DNA of 64,000 nucleotides from UBA1563 sp037440065 (lineage in GTDB: Bacteria > Bacteroidota > Ignavibacteria > Ignavibacteriales > Ignavibacteriaceae), in NCBI GenBank assembly GCA_037440065.1, contig JBBIUV010000016.1, positions 186,001-250,000 on the forward strand, in the 5' to 3' direction. Shown here one piece after another: positions 1 to 8,916 of the stretch (position 1 is the stretch's first letter; each line of letters begins with the position of its first letter). The notes beneath the pieces were generated by a model. It saw only the letters and a list, made by a program, of their open reading frames with translations, ran no database searches and was not told where the DNA came from. The translations under genes and the position numbers were made by a program.

Positions 1-222
1 ACTGAACTAATCAAGTCTTTAAAAATTCCTAATGATGCGTTTGAATTCCAGATGCTGCTTGGTGTGAGAGAAGATTTGAGAGATTATCTTGCGGAGTCGG
101 GATACAAAGTTCGCATTTATGTTCCGTTCGGAAAAGATTGGTATTTGTACTCGATAAGAAGGTTGAAAGAGAATCCGAACGTGGCCGGGCAAATTGTAAA
201 AAATCTTTTTTCGCGACATTAA
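1..222 (+). CDS. Proline dehydrogenase, C-terminal end (partial)
   Basis: Frame 1 is open from the window edge to the TAA at 220-222, giving 73 residues; the start lies outside. The blocks FEFQMLLGVREDL and VRIYVPFGKDWYLYSIRRL match the end of bacterial proline dehydrogenase, where the second block contains the paired arginines that grip the proline carboxylate. The family oxidises proline to pyrroline-5-carboxylate with FAD and passes electrons to the membrane quinone pool. Only the last part of the barrel is visible, so a monofunctional enzyme is inferred from the stop right after this block; a PutA fusion would continue into an aldehyde dehydrogenase. The tsaD start follows after 3 nt, suggesting co-transcription. 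Confidence 0.8.
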   Translation, partial: TELIKSLKIPNDAFEFQMLLGVREDLRDYLAESGYKVRIYVPFGKDWYLYSIRRLKENPNVAGQIVKNLFSRH

Positions 223-225
223 TCT

Positions 226-1269
226 ATGACCGTTTTAGGAATCGAAAGTTCATGCGATGAAACCTCAGTCGCAGTGGTAAAGGATGATATTGTTTTAGCC
301 AATCTAATTTCTTCGCAAGATTTTCACATGAATTTTGGCGGAGTTGTTCCAGAATTATCAAGCCGAGCTCACATCCAAATTATTTCTTCGTTAGTTAAAA
401 ATGCACTCATCAAATCGGAGTGCACACTAAATGATATTGATGCAATCGGTGCAACCGCGGGACCGGGATTAATCGGAGCGCTTTTGGTTGGTTATACTTT
501 TGCACGGGGATTAGCATTCGCAAAAAACAAAAAATTCGTTCCTGTCAATCATATTGAAGGTCATATTTTCTCAGGATTTCTTTCCGAAGATAAACCGCAA
601 TTTCCGCTCCTTGTGTTGGCAGTTTCCGGCGGACACACTCTTCTTTTAATTGCAAAAAGTTTTACAGAAATAGTTAAACTCGGTTCTACTATTGATGACG
701 CTGCCGGTGAAGCGTTTGATAAAGTTGCAAAGATGATTGGACTCGGTTATCCCGGCGGACCCAAAATTCAAGCTGCTGCAGAAAAAGGGGATAAGAAAAA
801 AAATTCTTTTCCAATTGCCGATCTAAAAGGGAAGTACGATTTTTCATTTAGCGGCTTAAAAACCTCCGTGCTTCGTTACATTCAGTCCACCTTTGGCGGA
901 CCAAACGGAATTGTTATTCCGGAGGAAAATATTAATGATATTGCCGCTTCGTTCCAGAATGCAGTGGTTACTGCGTTACTTAAAAAATGTGAACTAGCTT
1001 TAAAAGAATTTGAAATTAATTCGATGTCTTTAGTCGGGGGAGTTGCGGCGAATAAAGAATTGCGCGATTCTTTTCTTAGGTTGGGTGAAAAATATAAAAA
1101 GAAAGTTGTTATTCCAGGATTGGAATATTGCGGAGATAATGGTGCGATGATCGCTTTCCGTGCTTCATCACTTATCAACGCGGGGGAAAGTTTTTCGCTT
1201 GAAACTGACGCCTTTCCTAATTTTTCTTCAAAATATTTTATTAATCCGCCCTTACCGGACTCTCGATAG
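226..1269 (+). CDS. tsaD: tRNA N6-adenosine threonylcarbamoyltransferase TsaD
   Basis: TsaD transfers the threonylcarbamoyl group from TC-AMP to A37 of ANN-decoding tRNAs, working with TsaB and TsaE in the cytoplasm. The 347-residue length is normal for the family. The N-terminus reads MTVLGIESSCDETSVAVV, the family hallmark. The metal-binding pair is at H109 and H113 (NHIEGH), followed by the nucleotide-binding SGGHT (134-138) and by AGEAFDKVAKMIGLGYPGG. The C-terminal DNGAMIA supplies the last metal-ligand aspartate. All key residues are present. The ATG lies 3 nt after the stop of the preceding gene, and the next gene starts 26 nt downstream. The assignment is secure. Confidence 0.98.
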   Translation: MTVLGIESSCDETSVAVVKDDIVLANLISSQDFHMNFGGVVPELSSRAHIQIISSLVKNALIKSECTLNDIDAIGATAGPGLIGALLVGYTFARGLAFAKNKKFVPVNHIEGHIFSGFLSEDKPQFPLLVLAVSGGHTLLLIAKSFTEIVKLGSTIDDAAGEAFDKVAKMIGLGYPGGPKIQAAAEKGDKKKNSFPIADLKGKYDFSFSGLKTSVLRYIQSTFGGPNGIVIPEENINDIAASFQNAVVTALLKKCELALKEFEINSMSLVGGVAANKELRDSFLRLGEKYKKKVVIPGLEYCGDNGAMIAFRASSLINAGESFSLETDAFPNFSSKYFINPPLPDSR

Positions 1270-1295
1270 AAAAAGAAATTTCTTATCTTTGTTCA

Positions 1296-2690
1296 ATGGA
1301 AAATGTATACAAAAAAGTAGAAAATGAACTGCAATCTCTTTCAAATGAAGAGAAGGAAGAGTTATTAAACAAACTTCGGTTAGGTGTAGATACAATCGAT
1401 AGAGAATTGGTTGCCCTCCTTTCCAAACGGACAAAACATTCTATTTTGATCGGAAGAATTAAACGATCGATGGGATTGCCGACGTACAACCCCGATCGCG
1501 AAAAATTCATCAATGAAAAGATCGGCTCCTATGCGGAAGAGCCTTTACGTAAAGAAGCCGTAATGCGGATTTATGAGCGCATTCTTGATGAGTCGCGTGC
1601 AATTCAACGAGAAGAAGCCAACAAAGGAAATCTTTACAACTTGTTTTCGGGAGAAGGGAAAATTTCATTTAAATCGCTTCTCTCTAAAAAAGAGTTACTA
1701 ATAATTCTTTCTTTTTTTATTATAGTTCTGTCGGTTCTCTCATATATTTTTTTTAGTCCAAATTATTATTCCGGCTTGTCTCCCAAAGTAGTGAAGGTGA
1801 GCAAAGGGGAATCGTTGGAAGCGCTAGCACAAAATCTTTATGCAGAAGGGATTGTTTCAAGTAAAGGAAATTTTAAATTAGCCGCCTACATTTATGGTGC
1901 AACAAAAAGAATTAAAGCCGCCCGCTATCATGTTCCGAATGGGTTGAGTTATCTCTCTTTGCTTGATCTTTTTATTTCTGGCAAAGGTGATAAGTTAAAA
2001 GCGATTTCATTTTATGACGGGATCTCTGTTAAGGGGATTTGTACTCGGCTTCAATCTGAAAGTATTGTCGATACCGATTCACTCCATGCGTTTATCAATA
2101 ACGAAAAATATCTTTCACGACTCCACTTCAACCGTTCTTCGCTTGAAGGTTATCTTCTCCCGGGAGAATATGATTTTTATGAACGGAGTTCTCCGGAAGA
2201 AATTGTTAACGAAATGTATCTTGCCTTCCAAAAGTTTTTTGTTGATTCGCTAAAAATCCAGGCAAAGAAAATCGGACTCACCGAACATGAGATTGTAACA
2301 CTTGCTTCAATTGTTGATGGAGAAACGAATAAAAAGGAAGAGATGAGCCGTATTGCTGGAGTCTATTTAAATCGTCTTCACGGAGGAATGAAGCTGCAAG
2401 CTGATCCCACATTGCAATATTTACAGACAAATGGATGGAAGCGACTTGCCGGAAAAGATTTGAATATCGATTCAAAGTACAATACCTATAAATATTTTGG
2501 ATTGCCTCCAGGACCAATCAGTAATCCCGGAAAAGATGCAATACTAGCAACGCTTTACCCCGAAAGACATAATTATTTATTTTTCGTTGCAGATACAAAA
2601 GGTGCACATCTTTTTTCTAAAAATTTTTCGGAGCATAAAAAACTTGCTCAAGAGTATTATAGATGGTTAAACCGGCAATCAAAAAAATAA
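1296..2690 (+). CDS. mltG: Chorismate mutase (AroQ)-MltG endolytic transglycosylase fusion
   Basis: A 464-residue two-domain membrane protein. Residues about 25-108 are an AroQ-type chorismate mutase. Alignment by eye to the E. coli P-protein domain finds R28, R45, K56, R68, E69 and Q104 at the catalytic positions; the equivalent of D48 is Asn65. A transmembrane helix follows at about 132-153. The periplasmic remainder is MltG/YceG: ASIVDGET at 337-344 places Glu343 at the catalytic glutamate (E. coli E218), then LQADPTLQY and YNTYKYFGLPPGPISNPG. MltG cleaves nascent glycan strands inside the chain and sets their length. MltG alone usually carries only a short cytoplasmic tail, so the mutase is an added N-terminal module. 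A TAnnTTTG element (1284-1291) sits just before the ATG. The 3' end overlaps the next gene by 28 bp. Confidence 0.9.
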   Translation: MENVYKKVENELQSLSNEEKEELLNKLRLGVDTIDRELVALLSKRTKHSILIGRIKRSMGLPTYNPDREKFINEKIGSYAEEPLRKEAVMRIYERILDESRAIQREEANKGNLYNLFSGEGKISFKSLLSKKELLIILSFFIIVLSVLSYIFFSPNYYSGLSPKVVKVSKGESLEALAQNLYAEGIVSSKGNFKLAAYIYGATKRIKAARYHVPNGLSYLSLLDLFISGKGDKLKAISFYDGISVKGICTRLQSESIVDTDSLHAFINNEKYLSRLHFNRSSLEGYLLPGEYDFYERSSPEEIVNEMYLAFQKFFVDSLKIQAKKIGLTEHEIVTLASIVDGETNKKEEMSRIAGVYLNRLHGGMKLQADPTLQYLQTNGWKRLAGKDLNIDSKYNTYKYFGLPPGPISNPGKDAILATLYPERHNYLFFVADTKGAHLFSKNFSEHKKLAQEYYRWLNRQSKK

Positions 2691-4372
2691 AATATTTCGC
2701 CAGCATTCTGTCATCATTTTATTTAATGAGCTGTGCAAATCAACTTCCTCCGGGCGGCGGACCGCTTGATACGGTTCCTCCCAAAATAGTTGATGTCTAT
2801 CCCGTGAACGGAACAACTAATTTTACTGACGATTATTTTGAACTCGATTTTTCAGAATATGTTGACAAAAGAAGTTTGAAAGATGCAATTTTCATTTCAC
2901 CGCAAATTGAGGGCGATCTTGAGTTGAATTGGAGCGGTCAATCGGTGCGTGTTTATTTTCCCACCGTTCTAAAGAAAGATATAACATACAACGTAACCAT
3001 CGGAACAGACTTAGTTGACTACAATAATAAAAACCGGATGGCGGAAGCTTTTACTTTTTCTTTTTCAACCGGGTCAAAGATCGACAATGGAATTATAGAA
3101 GGGAATGTCTATTCAGAAAAACCTTCCGGACTAATGATCTTTGCTTATATAGTAGATGGTGATACTATCAATCCCGTTAAACAAAAAGCCGATTATGTTT
3201 CTCAAGTCGGTGAAAAAGGAAATTTCAAACTCTCCGGTTTAGCTTTTCAAACGTACCGGGTGTTTGCCGTGCAGGACGAATACCGCGATTTTCTTTTTCA
3301 ACCTGACCAGGATTTAATTGGCGTTCCTTATACCGAAGTTACACTTTCCGAATCCGACACATTATTTAAAGGATTAAATTTTTCTCTTTCCAAAATTGAT
3401 ACGGTAAGTCCGAGGTTATTTAGTGCTGTAATGACGGATAAATATCATTTACTCGTCTCGTTTTCGGAAGAAATTGATTCTCTTTCCATTAATGCTAAAA
3501 ATTTCTCTATCTTCGATTCAACAGCTAACAAAGAACATCCGGTTTCTTACGTTTTTAAGGGACGTGCAAAGGAGAAAGAGTTAATTTTAGCGATAAAGGA
3601 TTCGTTAAGCCTTGATGCGCAATGTTATCTCCGTGCTGTGAATATTCGGGATGAAGCAAAGAATATCACTCCCTTTGATGTGGTCTCTTTGACCGTAAGT
3701 GATAGAGTTGATACAACAGCCCCAACATTAATAAATACCTCGCCAACAGAGCGGAGTGATGCGGTCGATTTTCTGAATACTGAAATAACCTTTCGTTTTG
3801 ATAACGAGTTTGATGTTGAGGGATTAAAATCGAAACTACTTTTTGTTGATACGCTTGGTAATAAAGTAGATTTTACTCTTAGCAAAATAGATGATGCCTC
3901 TTTTGTTATAAGGGCAAATCAAAAATTAAAATCTTTAGAAACCTATGCCGTTATCTTCAACTTTAACAATGTAGTTGATGCTGCCGGAAATAAAACAGAC
4001 TCGCTTTATCAATTCAAATTCAAAACTTTTAATGGATTGAACTTTACCGGATTTTCAGGTCTTGTACAAAATGCGGATTCGACAAAAAATCCAATTCTGG
4101 TGCTTCAGCATAAGACTAATAAAGATCAGAGTTACTCAAAACATTTGAACAGAGAAGGGAAGTTTGCATTTACCAGAATTGAACCGGGCAAATATACACT
4201 TTACTGTTTTTATGATGCGGATAACGATGGAAAACATTCCCCGGGATTTCCTTTCCCTTTTAAACCTTCGGAAGAAATAAAATACTGTCCCCAGGAAATA
4301 AATCTTCCTCCGCGCTGGGAGGTAACTGATTTTGTGTGGGATTACTCAGCTACTGATTCAAAAACAAAATGA
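2663..4372 (+). CDS. Ig-like domain lipoprotein
   Basis: A 569-residue predicted lipoprotein. The signal peptide ends in a lipobox, LMSC, with Cys24 as the lipidated residue, followed by NQLPPGGGPLDTVPPKIV, the usual opening of Bacteroidota SbsA Ig-like (Big_5) lipoproteins. Residues about 36-135 form the first Ig-like unit, with the typical FSEYVD and NGTTNF turns. Further Ig-like stretches begin near 245 (TVSPRLFSAV) and 350 (TTAPTLINTSP). A prealbumin/CNA-B-like segment near 465-545 contains DADNDGKHSPG. Function is unknown; it probably sits in the outer membrane. The start lies inside the mltG reading frame (28-bp overlap), implying translational coupling. There is no T9SS tail. Confidence 0.75.
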   Translation: MVKPAIKKIKYFASILSSFYLMSCANQLPPGGGPLDTVPPKIVDVYPVNGTTNFTDDYFELDFSEYVDKRSLKDAIFISPQIEGDLELNWSGQSVRVYFPTVLKKDITYNVTIGTDLVDYNNKNRMAEAFTFSFSTGSKIDNGIIEGNVYSEKPSGLMIFAYIVDGDTINPVKQKADYVSQVGEKGNFKLSGLAFQTYRVFAVQDEYRDFLFQPDQDLIGVPYTEVTLSESDTLFKGLNFSLSKIDTVSPRLFSAVMTDKYHLLVSFSEEIDSLSINAKNFSIFDSTANKEHPVSYVFKGRAKEKELILAIKDSLSLDAQCYLRAVNIRDEAKNITPFDVVSLTVSDRVDTTAPTLINTSPTERSDAVDFLNTEITFRFDNEFDVEGLKSKLLFVDTLGNKVDFTLSKIDDASFVIRANQKLKSLETYAVIFNFNNVVDAAGNKTDSLYQFKFKTFNGLNFTGFSGLVQNADSTKNPILVLQHKTNKDQSYSKHLNREGKFAFTRIEPGKYTLYCFYDADNDGKHSPGFPFPFKPSEEIKYCPQEINLPPRWEVTDFVWDYSATDSKTK

Positions 4373-4464
4373 TTCATTTGTTTTGATTAGTGACAAATTT
4401 CAGTAGAAATAGTTCAAAAAAATAAAATTCTTATGAATGTTCCGATTAAGTAGGTAGAGAATGA

Positions 4465-5726
4465 TTATTTTAAAAGTATCATCTGCTTCGTTGATGCAAA
4501 ATTACCTGCTACAAATTGATAGAAATATACACCGCTGGTAAGCGCTTGATTAGATTTCGTTTGTTGAGTATTGAAGGTTATTTTATAATTCCCCGGCTGT
4601 TTTGTTTCATTGACCAATGTAGCTACCTCTTTCCCAAGCATATCATAAACTTTTAGCGTAACAAAACTTTCTTCTTTTAAGTTATAGCTAATTGTTGTAG
4701 TTGGATTAAAAGGATTTGGATAATTCTGTTCCAGAATAAAGTTATCCGGAAGTTGTTCATGTTCATCTGTTGAATTTGCGTCAATATTTCTGAAATACAA
4801 TCCGTTTAACGTTGCAGCAAATAACTTATTGTTACAGATAACAAAATTATAAGTTATAACTCCGGGTCGATGATCCATTAAAATCCATTTGTTGTCTAAG
4901 AATGAAAATTTGTAGTAGTAAGTTCCGGTAGCTTTAGTCAGCATCGCATAAATAGTATGGTTATTTATTACAACTGTTCCATTCTCAAGCAATCCGATAC
5001 CAGGATTATAATATTCCCACGTTAATCCTTCATCAAAACTTTTGTAAAAACCTTGCGACCCAATTCCGTAAAGGGTAAAATCAATATCTGCAAGGGCAAG
5101 AATTCCAGTGCCTACCGGATTAAAATCGGCAAAATGTACTTCATTCCAGTTTGACTCTCCGTAATCGTTGTAATAAATGTTTGCATTTAAACCCGAACCG
5201 GTAATCAATCTTCCCCCAAAATTGTAAAGCGAAAGAACAGCTCCGGCATTGTTCATAGGAATGTTTGTATTAAACGCCGACCATGAATTTCCAGTTAACG
5301 CGGTTGTAAAGATCGATGCCCCTATTGTTCCAACGTATAAACTGTCTCCTCTCCGTGCAAATTGTTGAATATCTGTTGCGCCGGAAGCTGTTAAGTCCGT
5401 GTTAAAAGGAACCCATGAATCACCGTTGTCAAGACTTTGAAAAACCCCTTCTTTGTAGGTTCCGGCAAAGATTCTATTATCAATTTTTATAATAGCCGAA
5501 ATAAAATCAACTTCATTTTTTAGCAAACTAGTTTGCTTCCAGGTAATTCCGTTATCGCCACTTATATAAATGTGATTTACAGAACCGGCATACAATGTAT
5601 CATTAAAATAATAAATATGGGAAAATTCCTGCGCCGGTAAGCCTGGCGCTAAATTCCACTGAGTATAGCTTTGATTTCCCGAGTTAACTATGATTACAGA
5701 TAAAAGTAAAAAAAATATTTAGACAT
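4465..5726 (-). CDS. T9SS sorting-domain BNR/propeller-like protein, signal peptide frameshifted
   Basis: The uninterrupted reading frame (5595 to 4465, 376 residues from a TTG) has no signal peptide. Reading upstream in the same frame continues without a stop into a hydrophobic IFFLLLSVIIVNSGNQ-like stretch, then hits a stop. An ATG at 5726-5724 lies one frame off, separated by a run of eight T on the coding strand (plus 5708-5715). One extra T would give MSKYFFLLLSVIIVNSG, an ideal signal peptide joined to the rest. The body has sialidase/BNR-like turns (SGDNGITW, SLDNGDSW, SFDEGLTW). The C-terminus is a complete T9SS type A domain (NYPNPFNPTTTISY to QMILLK). Function of the cargo is unknown. 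Phase variation, a sequencing error or a recent inactivation would all fit. Confidence 0.75.
5708..5715. repeat. Poly-A(8)/poly-T(8) slippage tract in a signal-peptide codon run
   Basis: Eight consecutive A on the plus strand fall inside the predicted signal-peptide region of the minus-strand T9SS gene. The ATG-initiated frame and the long downstream frame are offset by exactly one base across this run, so its length decides whether the full protein is made. Confidence 0.6.
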
Positions 5727-5832
5727 TGACAAACAGTTATTGATTATAAAGATTTTAATAACCGGAATAAAACTTAGTTAATTGGTTCGGTAGTAATTTT
5801 GAAACGCATTTTCTTTCGGGGGATAGTTCCCT

Positions 5833-6405
5833 TTACTCTATCTTAATATCATACTTATCCAGCAAACCCACAATTCCTGCTAATGAAAATTTAGCTTTTT
5901 TAATTCGATTTAATTCAGGATCAATTGAATAGTTTAAAGAAGTTCTGAAGTCAACCTTCTCAAGAACAGAATTTACGAATGCTGCCCTTGAGAGATCGCA
6001 ATTATCAAATTCCGAACCGGTTAAATCGCATTCGGTAAAATCGGTCTCATGCAGTTTTGAATTACTGAATAATGTCTTTTTAAGTTTTGTTTGATAAAAG
6101 GAAGAATGATCCAGAATGCAGTTATCAAAACTAACTGCAAGTCCAAATTTATTACAGTTCTCAAAATGAAGTCCCAGCATTTTGCACTTTATGAATTTAA
6201 TTTCTCTCAGAACAGTACCGATCAAGTTGACCATGCTTAAGTTGCAATCATCAAATTCGCAATCCACAAATTTTATATCAGTAAAATCAGAATTTGAAAA
6301 ATCACAGTTTATGAACGTACAGTTTTCATATTCTCCAATTGCCAAAGGTAAGTTAGTGAAATCGATTTGGTAGAAAGTTTGTTCTTGAAAATATTCTTGT
6401 TCCAT
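5833..6405 (-). CDS. Pentapeptide-repeat protein, Qnr/McbG-like
   Basis: A 190-residue soluble protein built almost entirely from A(D/N)LXX-type five-residue repeats, for example CTFINCDFSNSDF and ECDLTGSEFDNCDLSRAAF, which fold as a right-handed quadrilateral beta-helix. The closing segment IDPELNRIKKAKFSLAGIV followed by LLDKYDIKIE matches the C-terminal cap of Qnr/McbG-like members. Some relatives mimic DNA and protect gyrase from quinolones or microcin B17. Whether this protein does so cannot be told from sequence, and many chromosomal relatives have no known role. ATG start; it is followed downstream by an unrelated T9SS gene. Confidence 0.85.
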   Translation of the reverse strand: MEQEYFQEQTFYQIDFTNLPLAIGEYENCTFINCDFSNSDFTDIKFVDCEFDDCNLSMVNLIGTVLREIKFIKCKMLGLHFENCNKFGLAVSFDNCILDHSSFYQTKLKKTLFSNSKLHETDFTECDLTGSEFDNCDLSRAAFVNSVLEKVDFRTSLNYSIDPELNRIKKAKFSLAGIVGLLDKYDIKIE

Positions 6406-6465
6406 ACAGCATTTGTTTTATTTTGTATTAGAGAATTTTATAACCCACCAACATTTACCATAGAT

Positions 6466-7329
6466 CTACACCACCAGGCTCATTCCATCCGCACACGCAA
6501 AACATTCCAGATTACTTCTTTTTTCTTGAATATAATGTCTACACATTTCAACTTGTTTATCCAATTCATCATCCGTTCGATCAGGATCGTGGTGGAATAA
6601 TCCCAAACGTTTTACATTGGCATCAAGAGCAAGATCAACCGCATCGGTAAAAGTTGAATGTCCCCAGCCGCAAGTTTTTTTGTATTCACTTTCAGAATAC
6701 TGAGCATCGTGAAATAAAAGATCAACACCTTTACAAAAATTAAGATACTCTTCCCGCGTTGCCCCACCTTCATGCGCGTATCTGATTTCATTATCCGTAA
6801 GAAAAACAAATGTTCCCGATTTATCATGTAGTTTAAATCCAAATCCACCGTTCGGATGATTTAATGGAATAGACATACATTGAATTGATGCACCGGAATA
6901 ACACAAAGTATTATTACAAATTTTCTTATTGCAATTGCACCCTGAATCAAACTTTGCTTTCAACTGAGAGAAGCTGACCGGGAAATACGGAGGATCCATT
7001 TGATGAGTTAAATATTCTAAAACAGAATTTTGTGCGTCTGAACCACCGCATAAAGCAAAAGAAAACTTCGAAAAATAAGCAGGTCTAAAGAAAGGAAATC
7101 CGCTAAGATGATCCCAATGAGAATGGGTAAAAAGGAGATTAATTTTTGTTACCGAAGAATCTTTCAATAATTTTTCACCGAGCTTTCTAATTCCAGAGCC
7201 CGCATCAATAATTATTACCTCTCCTTCATCACCCCTTACCTCAACGCAAGTGGATTCTCCTCCGTAACGAAGCGTGGTTAAGCCGGGTGAGGGGATAGAA
7301 CCTCGGCTGCCCCAAATTACAACGTTCAT
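6466..7329 (-). CDS. MBL-fold metallo-hydrolase with a cysteine-rich insert
   Basis: A 287-residue metallo-beta-lactamase-fold hydrolase. The N-terminus MNVVIWGSRGSIPSPG and TLRYGGESTCVEV are typical of the phosphodiesterase-like branch. The metal-binding HxHxDH is THSHWDH (H69, H71, D73, H74). Further probable ligands are H158 (LNHPN), the Asp in FLTDNE and the His in FHHDPDR. Between about 130 and 143 is a cluster of four cysteines (C131, C133, C138, C143) that I do not recognise as part of the core fold. The substrate is unknown; a cyclic nucleotide or phosphodiester is possible by family. No signal peptide, so cytoplasmic. The start is a clear ATG. Confidence 0.85.
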   Translation of the reverse strand: MNVVIWGSRGSIPSPGLTTLRYGGESTCVEVRGDEGEVIIIDAGSGIRKLGEKLLKDSSVTKINLLFTHSHWDHLSGFPFFRPAYFSKFSFALCGGSDAQNSVLEYLTHQMDPPYFPVSFSQLKAKFDSGCNCNKKICNNTLCYSGASIQCMSIPLNHPNGGFGFKLHDKSGTFVFLTDNEIRYAHEGGATREEYLNFCKGVDLLFHDAQYSESEYKKTCGWGHSTFTDAVDLALDANVKRLGLFHHDPDRTDDELDKQVEMCRHYIQEKRSNLECFACADGMSLVV

Positions 7330-7447
7330 GATTTCACCTTTTGTCTATATTCTGGAAAGTTAGAACAAAAATAATTTGGAATGACCAAATAAAAGTTGGA
7401 AAGAACGATTAACATTCCTTCATGCACACTTATTTATTCAAGTATAA

Positions 7448-7552
7448 TTATCTCGATTGATTTTTTTTCTCTTTCTTCTCATTCCTTTTTTCTTTTAAAG
7501 TCTTGGTTGCCTTCTTTTTTACATCTTTCTTAACACTTTTTTCTTTTCCCAT
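7448..7552 (-). CDS. Small lysine-rich protein (34 aa)
   Basis: A 34-residue open frame with ATG at 7552 and TAA ending at 7448. The protein starts MGKEKSVKKDVKKKATK and continues TLKEKRNEKKEKKNQSR. About half of its residues are Lys or Arg and there is no hydrophobic segment, which suggests a disordered nucleic-acid-binding peptide. From memory, tiny basic proteins with a KTLKEKR-like block are seen in other Bacteroidota, but I cannot check this. It fills most of the otherwise empty 380-nt gap between the MBL hydrolase and the GNAT gene. A purine-rich GAAGGTG lies just upstream of the ATG. Confidence 0.55.
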   Translation of the reverse strand: MGKEKSVKKDVKKKATKTLKEKRNEKKEKKNQSR

Positions 7553-7709
7553 GATGACACCTTCAAATAAAGTTATTGGAATGAATGATTGTTCTAATCT
7601 TCGCCGGTAATATACAATTTATTTAAATTATTTTATGAACTCAATCTTATAACACGAAAATTCATTCTTAACTTTTGTTAAACATTTATCATGGTTCTCA
7701 GTCTATGAG

Positions 7710-8588
7710 TTAACCTAACTCAAAACTTGTTACGCTAAAAATTTTATTGATTGGCAAATTCGGAAATTCTCCTCTGTACATCCTTGCTGTTTCAAACGAT
7801 AGATTCATTCCGTTACTTTTCGCAAGATCTACTGCATCACTATTTACTTCTGGTGTATCAATAAAAATTGCAGATCCATGCGGAACACTCGAGGTTAATG
7901 AGGAATACAATTTCTCCGCTAAGTCTGCAGTATCTGCAAATAGTGGTCCAATTTTGTAACCTTTTCTACATAGACGAATTACGCCATAGCCTTTAAGTTC
8001 ATCATCTTGTTTAATCGCAAATGCCCAACTTTCCGGTTGATTTACCCAGCACTTTAAAAAATTTTTCCGGTTATCGGGGAAGAAGTGTTTGTCGTATTCG
8101 TAAAGCTCCTCAAATGGAATTAAAGAGAGGGGAATAATATCCGGGGGAAGTTGCGATGTTTTTTTGCTGATTCCTTCAAAACGAATATTCCGGTAGGCTA
8201 ATTTAAATCCCGACTTTTTATAATTATCTTGTTGAGCAACCACACCATCAAGCCCAACCGTGCGCCCGACCAGCGAATTCATACCGGCATCCCAAATTTT
8301 AATTCCGTAACCTTTTCCACGACACTCCGGTTTAACAATGTAAAAACCAAGAAAGGCAAAAGTAATTCCGTACTTAACAACAGAAATTATGGCGATGGGC
8401 TCGTCACCCAATAATCCGATGAGGAATCCCTTTTGATCTGCTGAATAAAAACAATGCGCGTCGTATAAACCTGGATTCCAACCTTCTCTAGCAGCCCAAT
8501 CAATTGCTAAGTCAATTTCGCTTCGCTGCATTACTCTTATTTTGAATTTCTCATTTGATTCAGATTTCTTATTTAGTATTTCTCCCAT
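7710..8588 (-). CDS. GNAT N-acetyltransferase, YitH-like two-domain
   Basis: A 292-residue acetyltransferase. The first domain (about 15-130) carries the acetyl-CoA motif A as CRGKGYGIKIW after FLGFYIVKPE, preceded by the substrate-side block DWAAREGWNPGLYDA that is characteristic of the YitH-type branch. The second half (about 150-290), with ESWAFAIKQDDELKGYGVIR and a final FETARMYRG, matches the C-terminal GNAT-like domain (Acetyltransf_18) of that branch. Members acetylate small amines or protein termini, but the substrate here is unknown. Cytoplasmic, ATG start, apparently monocistronic. Confidence 0.85.
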   Translation of the reverse strand: MGEILNKKSESNEKFKIRVMQRSEIDLAIDWAAREGWNPGLYDAHCFYSADQKGFLIGLLGDEPIAIISVVKYGITFAFLGFYIVKPECRGKGYGIKIWDAGMNSLVGRTVGLDGVVAQQDNYKKSGFKLAYRNIRFEGISKKTSQLPPDIIPLSLIPFEELYEYDKHFFPDNRKNFLKCWVNQPESWAFAIKQDDELKGYGVIRLCRKGYKIGPLFADTADLAEKLYSSLTSSVPHGSAIFIDTPEVNSDAVDLAKSNGMNLSFETARMYRGEFPNLPINKIFSVTSFELG

Positions 8589-8843
8589 TTTGTATCCTTT
8601 ATGTGACCTTTATCGCACAAAAACCGGTTTTAATCGGTAGACGAAATTAATGATGTTACAATAAAGATTCAATTTCAAAGAGGAATAAATGCTAATTTTA
8701 AGTACACTTGAAATGAAAGAATTAGTGGTTGAGTTGTTTATTTGGAATCTATTCGATTTCTCGATACCATTCAATTTTGAGCAGATAAACAAACTTCTTT
8801 AAAAAAAATGCGAAGATTCGGTTGTCTTCGCATTAGAGGAAAG

Positions 8844-8916
8844 TGGGCAGGGACGGAATTGAACCGCCGACACAAGGATTTTCAGTCCTTTGCTCTACCG
8901 ACTGAGCTACCTGCCC
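8844..8916 (-). tRNA. tRNA-Phe (GAA)
   Basis: The minus strand folds as a complete 73-nt cloverleaf. The acceptor arm pairs GGGCAGG with CCTGCCC and the discriminator is A. The D-arm is AGCTCAGTCGGTAGAGC. The anticodon stem-loop GGACTGAAAATCC has anticodon GAA. The T-arm contains GGTTCAATTCC. CCA is not encoded (the 3' side reads CTT on the transcript). There is no intron or mismatch. Confidence 0.97.

Noticed and set aside
6367..6600. 77-codon plus-strand frame over the ends of two minus-strand genes
   Set aside because: It is the antisense of the pentapeptide and MBL genes and the gap between them.
8610..8792. 60-codon minus-strand frame beside the tRNA
   Set aside because: No recognisable motif, composition of plain AT-rich non-coding DNA, and it fills a normal intergenic gap.
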